From Trochalopteron elliotii (taxonomy: Eukaryota; Chordata; Aves; Passeriformes; Leiothrichidae), in contig JANPWX010000122.1 of NCBI GenBank assembly GCA_024734555.1, forward strand, positions 94,301-158,300: a DNA stretch of 64,000 bases. Direction: 5' to 3'. Positions 25,201 through 34,620 of this stretch are shown in pieces. The position numbers and the translations under genes are program-made. Every line of letters starts with the position of its first letter. Within the stretch, counting starts at the first letter, position 1. The notes beneath the pieces are model-generated. The model ran no database searches, was not told the DNA's origin, and was given only the letters and a program-made list of their open reading frames with translations.

Positions 25201-26930
25201 GGTGATATTTTGTTTGGATTTTTTTTAGAAAGGTAAAAGTTAAGATCATTCTTCCATGCTTTCTGGCACAGTTCTTGTTTGGAAAGCATGTATGGGACGT
25301 GACACTGAAACTTTGGATTAACATAAACATTTAAAGGTCTTTCATCAATTCTGTTGCACTTACTGTCAATGTATTTCATCATCGTGGCTCTTTAATGAGG
25401 TTTGGCTGGTGCTGGTGAGACAGACAGTCAGAAGTTCACTTTTTCTTCATTTGCGTTTTTTGTGGGTGTTTTTTCCCCCCGCCCGTGTCCAGCCCTGTGA
25501 GCTTTGGTGGATTTGCCTGGCTCCCAGAGGGCCGAGACAAACCAGTTTCCAGATTTCTCCTCCTTTGGAACAAGTGCCTTTAGCACTGCTGCCAGTAATA
25601 TCCTGGGCTGAGTGGCAAAGGGCCAGCAGCTCTGAGGGCTGGAATTCCCAGGGAAAACTGGGACTGGCACCATCAGTGCCACGGGGGGAAGGTGTTGGAT
25701 AGGCAGTGTGTCACCTCATGAACACCATCTTCACAGAAACACTGGTGTCTTTGGTAAATCCTCACTTTGTAACTGCATGCTGAGATCAGAGATAACTTAG
25801 TATTTAAACAAAGCTTGGGGTTTTTCTTGGTAAAAATCTCCTTGCTTACTCTGTGGCATTTAATCATCTCAAGGCCCATAATACGTGTCAATGCTCTGAG
25901 GAATATGGGAGGTGGGAGCTCCAATTTGCCTTTTATTTCTTGAGATAATTTTCTGGAATATTCTGAATAAGGATTTTTACGAGCTTCCTGGGGAAATTAC
26001 TACTGCCCTGCATTCTTGTACTGAAGGACGATCTTGGGAACAACAAACAACTCCTTGACTTGTGAAGTCTGAAAGTGGAAAGTGTCTGAAATTGTCAGCC
26101 TGTGTTTACTGGAAGAGAAGGTGGCATTAAATAGTCTTAATTATTGAAGATAACTCACTGTTTTACTTTGAGTATGGAGGAAGTTTGTTTTGAAGACTTG
26201 ACTCCATTTCGGTTGGGTTTAGTATGTCTGTGACCTGCTTCTGCACGTATGAACAATATCCCCTATGGATATCCTGGGAAAGCAAAGAGCAAAATTACAT
26301 CTGATGTTACTTCTGATATCAACAAACTCAAAACAGGGATGAAAATAATGCAGTATTTCTATTTTAAAAAGGGGAAAGGCCAGAAACACCTGGGAACAGG
26401 TTAGATGATCTTGGCTTTCCTTGGTGTGTGGAAGGACAGCAGGGGAAGGAAAATTGCTCCCTGGGATTGTTCACCTGATCATTATTGGTTTGCCAGGGAG
26501 TACCACCATAAATGTAGGAACCACATAAAAAGGGAAACAAAGTAGGGGAAGGGGAAAATGGAGGGGAGGGTCACAGAAAAATTAAGACTTTCTTTTAGAT
26601 GCAATTGGTAAAAGCAACAACTGAAGGAGCTGCAGTGATCCCAGTCCTGCTGTCAGCTAATGCTGGCAGGCACAATAAATGTTTAAAACCAGCCTTAACA
26701 GTGCAAAATTTTAAGGACTCTACAGCAATAAATGAACAGTTCATAATGTACTTTTAATTAGAGCCCGCCAGGGAAGTAGCACACCTCCAGGCATTCCCAC
26801 TCCTCCTGTGCCCAGGTTTTCCAGGCTCAGTGGGGAGCAGTGCACACCCCACAGCAGGGCTGAGCTGTCCCCACACACAGAGCCCAGCAAGGGACACTGG
26901 CACAGAGGGGACTTTGGAAGGGTTGAAAAG
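19291..26930. other. Intergenic, no gene recognised
   Basis: About 7.6 kb downstream of FBLN2. It holds a possible degraded minus-strand CR1 fragment near 20008-20075, a short (GT)n at 21331-21349, a poly-T run near 25108-25127 and otherwise unique sequence. Open frames reach 218 codons (23993-24649) but show no domain, have frequent stops in relatives on both strands, and are judged chance frames. Confidence 0.6.
20008..20075 (-). mobile_element. Possible degraded CR1 fragment
   Basis: TCCCAGGGTGGATGGGGCC, then GATCGTCTGATCCAGCC, resembles the reverse complement of the CR1 tail (the usual GGTTGG..GGGACC..GATCATCTAGTCCAACC). Short and diverged. Confidence 0.4.
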
Positions 26931-26934
26931 CACC

Positions 26935-27047
26935 ACTGGAGTGATGCCTTGGGAAGGCTGACCTGGAACAGAGACTGGACAGAGCTAGAGAATAAAGTAG
27001 ATATTTATTGAAAGGCCTTTAAGGATACACCTTGGGCAGGACAAGAG
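26935..27047 (-). mobile_element. LTR-like element C, cut by the assembly gap
   Basis: Minus-strand reading: CTTGTCCTGCCCAAGGTGTA, then CCTTAAAGGCCTTTCAATAAATATCTACTTTATTC, then the TCTCTGTTCCAGGTCAGCCTTCCCAAGGCATCA end. This matches the plus-strand element at 30755-31015 almost block for block. The rest of the element probably lies in the adjoining N run. Confidence 0.7.
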
Positions 27048-27447
27048 NNNNNNNNNNNNNNNNNNNNNNNNNNNNNNNNNNNNNNNNNNNNNNNNNNNNN
27101 NNNNNNNNNNNNNNNNNNNNNNNNNNNNNNNNNNNNNNNNNNNNNNNNNNNNNNNNNNNNNNNNNNNNNNNNNNNNNNNNNNNNNNNNNNNNNNNNNNNN
27201 NNNNNNNNNNNNNNNNNNNNNNNNNNNNNNNNNNNNNNNNNNNNNNNNNNNNNNNNNNNNNNNNNNNNNNNNNNNNNNNNNNNNNNNNNNNNNNNNNNNN
27301 NNNNNNNNNNNNNNNNNNNNNNNNNNNNNNNNNNNNNNNNNNNNNNNNNNNNNNNNNNNNNNNNNNNNNNNNNNNNNNNNNNNNNNNNNNNNNNNNNNNN
27401 NNNNNNNNNNNNNNNNNNNNNNNNNNNNNNNNNNNNNNNNNNNNNNN
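27048..27447. other. Assembly gap (400 N)
   Basis: An unbroken run of N starting inside an LTR-like repeat. That is a common reason for assembly failure. Confidence 0.99.
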
Positions 27448-27830
27448 GAAGTCCTGGCAGTGTGGCATGAGAATGGCATAAAAACAGAGCCAAGCTGAAC
27501 TCCCCTGGCAGGAGGCTGGCAGGAACAGAAGGGAGGGATATTTTTGAGTTTCTGAGTGCAGGGGGAGCAGGCTGGCTGTGGTGGTGTAGCACAGGCTGAC
27601 ACGATGCTGAGGGAAGGAGCCAGCAGAGTGGGTGGATGGTGCTGGCGCCACATGCGCGAACGCGGCCGACACGTGGCCAGGAGCACACAGGGACAAGGGG
27701 ACAAAGGCTGGGCTGCCCAGGCAGCAGCTCCTGCCCATCTGTGCCTGGCAGAAGGCTTGGGGGTCTCTCCTGGCAGTGCAGGTGTCCTGTGTTTGTCTGG
27801 GACCTGTCCCCTGTGTTTGGGTGGTGGCAC
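27448..27830. other. Sequence between two LTR-like elements, origin unclear
   Basis: GC-rich single-copy-looking sequence with a small CpG cluster near 27640-27690. It lies between LTR-like elements C and D on the same strand, so it could be remains of retroviral internal sequence, but no gag, pol or env motif was recognised. Confidence 0.4.
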
Positions 27831-28140
27831 AGTATCGTTACAATTCAGGACGGCTCATGTAACGACACGTAGAACTCTGATTCCTTCAGAGGGTTTAGAG
27901 CAAAGTTTATTGAAAGACAGATTCTTTTTATACAGTATTTGGGTACAATGAATAGGATTGGTACTTTAAGGCACCACCTTTTTGTAAACATCTCTACCAG
28001 TAAACAAGCTGGAAACACCAGATGTCAGGAGGAGGATATCTGCAAGGTTGTTTTGGGTTCCTCCTTACGATTTCCCAGGCCAGACTCAGAGACTTCTGTA
28101 CTTGGCTTTCCCAAAGGCCTCAAGCTTCTGCCTGGAGCCT
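27831..28140 (-). mobile_element. LTR-like element D
   Basis: On the minus strand it ends with TCAATAAACTTTGCTCTAAA, then GGAATCAGAGTTCTACGTG and ACATGAGCCGTCCTGAATTG, a layout of polyadenylation signal plus U5-like tail. The upstream part shares the AACAACCTTG block with element B. A related tail (CAGAACTCTGACTTG, ATGAGCCGTGTAT) is seen at 34545-34620. Boundaries are approximate. Confidence 0.55.
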
Positions 28141-30600
28141 AAAAATCCATGTTCTGACCACTGTCAGTTCCCACAGCACAGAGGCCAGCCCACAACAGGA
28201 AACTGATCCCTGTTCCTCCTTTCCACGGGTGCTGAGGCCTCCAGGCACAACCTGGAGGGCAGGGCATAAATGGATTTCTGGGGATGTAAATTGTGCCTGT
28301 GCTCACTGGAAGGCCACCTCAACCCAGCAGAAAGCTGCAAAACAGTTTGGATATAAAAGGTGCCTCATTGGCCAAAAGACCTCCCAGTGCTCCCTTTTGC
28401 CCTTTTAGTGAGTTTTGCTCACTAAAACCATGGTGGGACTTCCCCTGGCAGGGCTGTTCTGGCTTTGGCCCTTCCTGGGTCTGCTCTGTCCAAAGGACAT
28501 GATGGGTATGTCCTTGGGAGAGGAGCAAGGTTTAATTCCAGGTGCTGGTAGGGATGTGGTGTCACTGAGCAAATCAGCTCAACTCTACCTTTCATTCCTC
28601 TTAGAAATGGGGAATATGCCATCCCTTATCCACGCTGCATGAACACAAGAGCCTGCTTGGTTTTTTGTACAGTTCTAATAAAAACAAATGCTACCTAAGC
28701 ATCTACAATATGAGATTAGGGTATTTCCTGTTTGCTTAGTTTTTTCTTATTCCTTTTTTAGAAAGAACTCAAACTAATTTTGCTACACCCACCAACTCTT
28801 TTTTCCTTAACTCTTTTTTCTTTCTGGTAAAAGATTTTTCTTAAGGATTATAGACTAATTTTACTGTACACATACTGCACTGAAACAACTGGTAACTTCT
28901 CCTTGTGCCTACTCAGAGAGCTGGCTCCCATAAATAGTATTTCACATGGCAGGCACATAATACCCATGATCTGTGGCCTCTGCCAACAGTTTTAGGTATG
29001 GAAATGAGGTTAATATTCATCTAAAAGACGTCTTTTATTTGGAAACCCTTCTCTACCTTATCCCACGTTGCTGTGGGAGGGGTGGGAGGCAGAGATGGAC
29101 AGCAGCTTCACCCTGGGAACAGATGGAAGGTGCAAAGCAGACATCTTCAAGAGCAGCTGACATTTTAAGCACTATCGAGTCTGCAGGGAGAGACAATATC
29201 GTTCCTGAGACATAATGATATACTTGGAAGAGCAGACAAGCTTTACAGCATGCAAGCTGAAAAAGGAGTTTGAGCCTGAATGCTTATTTCTTTTTCTCAT
29301 TCTATTCCTATGTGCAATAAAGATGTTATCTCTTCCCTCAAACCTTGTCTTGCTTGTATCCCAAGACCTTCACATCCAAAATTGTACTACATTTGATTTT
29401 CCAACTTGCTTTCCCATCCTTGATGTTGATGTCTGCATCTTCCCACCTTCAGGACAATGCTGCATGTCCTGGCCATGTGACACAGGATAAAGAGAGCCAA
29501 GGGTTTATTTTTTATTTGCTGTCCTCATTGCTTTTACTGATGAATGTTTATTTATCCATCAAGTCAGAATAAACAGTCACTTGCACTGGGTCCTAATTTC
29601 AATTATGGATATCCTAAGTATTTGAGTAATAATGTCATTGTTTGTTATTAAGTTTTAAGTAACAGACGTGAGTAAATAATAAGGCAATATAAATATCAAT
29701 TTACTTAATTATCCGAGCCTTAAATGCCAGGCAATAATACCTAATCTAAAAAAAGAAACCCATGTGAATTACTAACATCAGAGAGACTTCAGAAAGAATC
29801 TGTCTCTTATTAAATTTAAGTGGGTCAAATCCTGCAGCTCCTCAGTGCAGGGGAGAGGTTTGTTCAAGGATTTTAATGGAGTACACCATGATAAATGATG
29901 ACAGAGGGGGTGATAAATGCAATGTGTTGCTCATTAGGACAGGCAGAGATGGGCTGGTAAATGATGGGTACAGATCTAATGATTTATTTGCAGAAGTATT
30001 CAGAAATATTCAAGCCTTAATGTAAGTTGTACATTGGGATGATACTGAGTTTGTACAAAACTTGAGTCTCAGGGAGTTGAATTTTACATTATTTGTCTTC
30101 TACATAAGCAGAAGTAATAGTAATAAGGAATAAAAATGTATATCCAAACAGATTGCTCGAAATGACAACCTTGGGGATTTTCTTCATCCAAAACTGGCAG
30201 GAAGAATTTAGTGCTGGCTGGATGTTTTCCATTAACTTCTGAAGAGCTCGTCTTTGGGTGAAGCATGAATAGGGAGTAAAGTGGAAAGCTGACAAATGCC
30301 TCCTGTGTTTGCTGGGTTTCTGCATTCTGAGTTGATCCTGTGGCACCTCTGGGCCCAGCCCCTTGTGCTGTGCAGCTCAGATGAGCTTCCCTGGACCACC
30401 AGGACCCCAGGGCACCATCACTGCTCCAGAGTCTCCTCCCTCCCTGTTCGAAATGGGAGGAAAAACATCCCATTGAAACATTGGGAAAGAAGAGCTAACT
30501 TGGGAAGCAACTACTTTTCTTACTTTGTGTGAGCTTGATGCCTTAAGTTTGAGCTTTCATGTATTTCAGGTTCTGTGCTGTCCAGGGGTGCAGTTCTGTG
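28141..30600. other. Intergenic, no gene recognised; AT-rich unique block
   Basis: 28141-29200 is mixed sequence with no recognised feature. From about 29500 to 30110 the sequence is AT-rich, with many TAAT cores and no repeat signature, and could be conserved non-coding DNA. Open frames are short. Confidence 0.5.
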
Positions 30601-30754
30601 CTCACATTCAGTGTCACTCAGCTCTTCATGGAGCAGGGAGACAAAACAAATCCTTTTGCTGCTGGGCACCAGGGACAACTGGTACAAGTTTTCAGGCCCA
30701 AAAGCATAAATAACAAAGAGAGAAAACAAGAAGGATGGTACTTCATAACCTGAA

Positions 30755-31015
30755 TCTGTAATTGGACAATTAAACCCCAATATGCAAATGGACCAAAACT
30801 TATGAAAATGTGAGACCTCGTGACTGCTTGTCCATTTTGTGACCATTTTGGGTCCATTTTGGGTCCATTTTGTGACCATTTTGTGTCCACCTTGGGTGTA
30901 GCCCTGGCCAGGCTCTTGTCCTACCCAAGGTGTATCCTAAAGGCCTTTTAATAAATACCTACTTTATTCCTTAAACTCAATCTAGTCTCTGTTCCAGGTC
31001 AGCTTTCCCAAGGCA
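30755..31015 (+). mobile_element. LTR-like element E (same family as A and C), sense orientation
   Basis: Blocks in order: CCCCAATATGCAAATGGACC, a run of CCATTTTG repeats, CCTTGGGTGTAGCC, GTCCTACCCAAGGTGTATCC, AAAGGCCTTTTAATAAATACC and TCTCTGTTCCAGGTCAGC. It contains an AATAAA signal followed by a U5-like end. It is opposite in orientation to element C about 4 kb away. Its 5' end may reach further left, to about 30600. Confidence 0.7.
30830..30890 (+). repeat. 11-bp tandem repeat inside LTR-like element E
   Basis: The CCATTTT core recurs at exact 11-bp steps (30832, 30843, 30854, 30865, 30876), with a diverged sixth start at 30887. Units alternate between TGTGA and GGGT flanks. The related element A has a single CCATTTTGGG at this place. 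Confidence 0.85.
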
Positions 31016-32289
31016 TCAAGCTCTTGGAGGGGTGATGGTGCAGCAGTGTATTCCCAGTCTTTTCCAGGACAAAACTGGATTTGGTAACTGGGAAGAAACA
31101 AACATCAGCTACAGCTGGGAAGGAGATGGGCCAGGATGAGTGGAAAGGAGGGAGCAGGGAAGGGACCAACCTTCCCAAGGGAAGGAGCCTTCAGGGAAAA
31201 GATGACCTTGCCTTGATAGCCAAGGTCAGGCTGTCAGAGACAACCACAACCTGTTCTATAAAACTGATGCAGCTCTTCCAAGGCTTTGAGTGCTCCTTCC
31301 AAGGAGCACTCAATCAGTGCTCCTCAATTTGTTTTCCATTCCCCGGGGGCAGTGATACGTGTGCTGTCTACCCCTGAGCTGTGTGAAGGGAAATGAGTTT
31401 CTGCTCCTTCCCTGCAGGGGGAATCTGGAGGGCTCTGACTGAGGCAGAGGAGGGGAATGCCTCTCGGGACAGTTCTAGAGATAAGTTCTCTGTGAGGACA
31501 GGGGAGGGAGCTCTGCTGCGTGGGCTGAATGGGGGTCCCACCACATATGGCTGAGAGGGAGCTGCTTTGCACTTCTCTCACTCCCTTGCTAAGATTCACA
31601 TCTTTGGAGTCTCTCAGGAGAGACAAACCTCAGAACGCTGTTGGAGCTGCAATTCTGCTGTTTCAATCTGCACGAGTTTCAGAAGGAGCCTTCTACCTAA
31701 GCAAGTATTTTGGTATTGAATTAATTAGCAGTTCTCTTACCACAGCACTTTCACAGGAGCTGCATCCCACACCTGCACCCCTTGCCCTTGCCTGGCTGCA
31801 GCCCCAGGCAGTTTCTCAGCCAGGCTCAGAGGGTGCCAGCACCCTGAGCCCAAGCCCTGCCTGCTGTAATCCCCTGCCTTTGCAGAGTTATCCCCACAAT
31901 GACCTTGCTCCATGTTCTCACTGCAGAGCCTGGTGCTCCATCAGCCTGTGCAGAGGCTGCTCTGGCCCTGGGGACAGGCTGGGATTGCAGTGGGTGCTCT
32001 CAGGGGGCTTCTGTGCTGTGCACTGGGACGAGAAGGACACCACAGCACCCATTCCCTGCTTGGTTTTAGTGTTTTAGTGTTTCAGTGTTCCCTCTGGCTG
32101 TGCAAATGCTTTGAGTTTCACAAGTCAAAGTAGAAGAGAGGCTGATGGCCAGTGCCTTCAGTTATGAATTAATGTAACTGATGATGCAGCCTGGCTGCAG
32201 AGAAGGTGTGAGGCCTGCTGAGGTGAGCACCCAGGGCTTTGGGAAACAGCAGGCAAAACCTGCAGGAGGCACAGGGGGGATCCTTTCAC
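31016..32289. other. Intergenic, no gene recognised
   Basis: Unique sequence. It contains a 28-bp near-perfect palindrome at 31286-31313 and an open frame of 182 codons at 31529-32077 with no recognisable domain or exon borders. Confidence 0.55.
31286..31313. repeat. Short perfect inverted repeat (13-bp arms, 2-bp spacer)
   Basis: TTGAGTGCTCCTT at 31286-31298 is the exact reverse complement of 31301-31313, with CC between. It is not part of a recognised mobile element. Confidence 0.9.
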
Positions 32290-32299
32290 ACACATGGGG

Positions 32300-32750
32300 C
32301 AGTGCAGGTCACCAGTTTTCCCTGGAGCCACCAGGCTGAGCCCCTCTGCTCTGGAGCCAAGCTGGGAGAGCTGGGGATGTTTTCCTGGAGAAGGAAAAGC
32401 TCCAGAGAGAACTCAGAGCCCCTTTCAGAGCCTAAAGGTGCTCCAGCAGAGCTGGAGAAGGACTGAGGACAAGGGATGGAGAGACAGGACAAGGTGGAAT
32501 GGCCTCAACCTGAAGGAGGGTAGATTTAGATTAGATTTTAGGAAGAAATTTTTCCCTGAGAGTGATGAGGCCCTGGCATGAGGGTGCCCAGCTGTGGCTG
32601 TCCCTGGATCCCTGGCAATGTCCCAGGCCATGTTGGACACTGGGGCTTGGAGCAGCCTGGGACAGTGGAAGGTGTCCCTGCCATGGCAGGGGTGGCACTG
32701 GATGGGCTTTAAGGTCCTTCCAAGTAAACCATTCTGGGATTCTGGGATTT
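32300..32750 (+). mobile_element. CR1 LINE 3' fragment, about 450 bp
   Basis: One of the longer CR1 pieces in the window. Its order is GGAGAAG..AAGCTCCAGAGAGAAC, AGGTGCTCCAGCAGAGCTGG, GACAGGACAAGGTGGAATGG, TTAGGAAGAAATTTTTCCCTG, GCCCAGCTGTGGCTGTCCC, GGCTTGGAGCAGCCTGGGAC and terminal CCATTCTGGGATTCTGGG. This is the usual 5'-truncated CR1 end. The left boundary is approximate. Confidence 0.88.
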
Positions 32751-34094
32751 ATTTAATGCTAGAGTGGCCTCTCATTTCCATCTGCTCTCTTCAGTCCTGC
32801 AGTCCTGCCTTGTGGACTTTTGTCCCTTCCCTGTGCCCGTGTCAGGGCTGAGGCAGGGAGCAGAGGGGCTCAGTCTTCAGCCAAACCATCCTGCCCTTCT
32901 CAGATAACACTGTGCCCAGGGGAAACAACATCGAGGAGTTATGGACAGGCCAAAATGACAACAGCATCGATAGAGCCTTTGTCATTTGTGATGAATCCTT
33001 GCAAGAAGTGTCAGAGGATAAAAGTTCCTTTTCTCAGTTACAGAGGATAAAGGTCTGTTTTTAAAGAGCAGCATCAGCTGATGCAAACCCAGATAAAATT
33101 CACAGCACTCCACTGCATTCCTCAGCACAAAGAGTCACAGGGGTGCTGGGTACCACTGTCTCACACAGGGAAAAAGTACACCCAGCATCAGACCTCACAG
33201 CTTCAGGGCTTCTTTTGGAGCTAAGCAAACTTCCAGCAGTTTCCCAGCCCAGGATTCATTTCTGTTGTGATCTTGCTTTGCAGACACAACACAGCTGCCC
33301 CTGGGGCTGCCAGAGCCCTGCACCCCTCAGGGAACAGCAGGGTTACAGGGGGTCTGTCCTGTGAAAGGCTCGGTGCCCCTTGAGAAGTGTGATCCAAACA
33401 AGAAACCAATTTTCTGGAAGTCTTCCATCCAAACTGGTATTCTAGAACTCCTTTATTTGTGTGAGTGATCTAATGAAAGTCAAACGAAATTCAGAATAAG
33501 ATTCCTTCCACCAGAGGGGTTTTTTTTTAGCATCTTGGAGAGCTGTGCAGTGTGACGAGGTAGGAGAGAAAGGGAACATGCTGGACTGAGTAATGGCAAT
33601 TGTGATGAGTGCATTTCAGCTACTATAAATATGCAACTTACTGTAAAAGGAATAAACAGCCAGTCTGAGGAATTATTTTTCCTCCACCTCCACACCTCCA
33701 GAGTGGTTATTTGTGAAAGATGTGCTTGTTGTGTTCCACTTCTATAAAAAATGTACATAGGCAGGTTTCTGAGCATCACATGCTTCTCAGGAGTTTGTTT
33801 GCTGAGGGAGTGTTTTTTGGCTTGGGAAGGGAGGAGCAGGGTGTGGTGATTTTTAGGGGTTTTGTTCATTTATTCTGAATAGGGAAATGGAATGGTATTG
33901 AAGAAAATGGAATTTAAGAAAAGGAAACTGGAATGGCACTGAAAGCAGGAGCGCAACCATTCCCTTCCACAGCAGCAGAGAAGCCAGCAGACCCCTGTTA
34001 CTCTAATACATTTACTCAGAGCACCAAGAGTTGTGTAAACTCTTTCCATGGATGTGCTTATCAAAATTTCCTCATGGAGAACATGGACAAGCAT
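32751..34094. other. Intergenic, no gene recognised
   Basis: Unique mixed sequence. No repeat, RNA gene or coding signature was recognised. Confidence 0.55.
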
Positions 34095-34252
34095 GAGAAC
34101 AGGCTGCCAGGGCAGGGATTGTCCCCATCCCTGGAAGTGTCCCAAAACACCTGTGGATGTGGCACCTGGGGACACAGGGTGGTGCTGGGCTGATGGATGG
34201 ATTTAATGATCTTAAAAGTCCTGTCTGACCTTGAGGATTCTGTGATTCTGTG
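34095..34252 (+). mobile_element. CR1 LINE 3'-end fragment
   Basis: GAACAGGCTGCCAGGGCAGG, CCATCCCTGGAAGTGTCCC, TGTGGATGTGGCACCTGGGG and terminal GATTCTGTGATTCTGTG are the standard CR1 tail blocks. Confidence 0.87.
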
Positions 34253-34544
34253 TTTGGCTGGGAGATAACACAGACAGGCTGTCCTATAGAATTATCAGGT
34301 ACAAGTACAAAGAGACTTTTACTCCTCTGTCTCTATTAATTTGAGCAGCCAGCTCGAATCCTTTTCTCTCTCCAATATTTTCCTCTGATTGCCTTCATAT
34401 TCAAATTTAAATGAAAGCCAAAGATAACTGGCTGGAAGTTCTCACCTTTAGCCTCCAGATGCTTTTGCTCTCAGCTCTGGTGTGTCATGCAGCAGCAGTG
34501 GTGCTGCCAGGCAGGAGCTGCTGCTGGAAAGGTTGGGATGGAGC

Positions 34545-34620
34545 TGTGGTGATACACGGCTCATAAATCCGAGCAAGTCAGAGTTCTGATTTACACTTTA
34601 ATTAAAGTATGTATCATACA
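34545..34620 (-). mobile_element. Possible LTR end fragment
   Basis: The minus strand reads AAATCAGAACTCTGACTTG followed by TTTATGAGCCGTGTATCACC, similar to the U5-like tail of element D at 27831-28140. No clear polyadenylation signal or U3 was identified beside it. Confidence 0.3.

Noticed and set aside
27005..27830. Minus-strand frames crossing the second N run
   Set aside because: Same reason; the real flanks are LTR-like and unassigned sequence.
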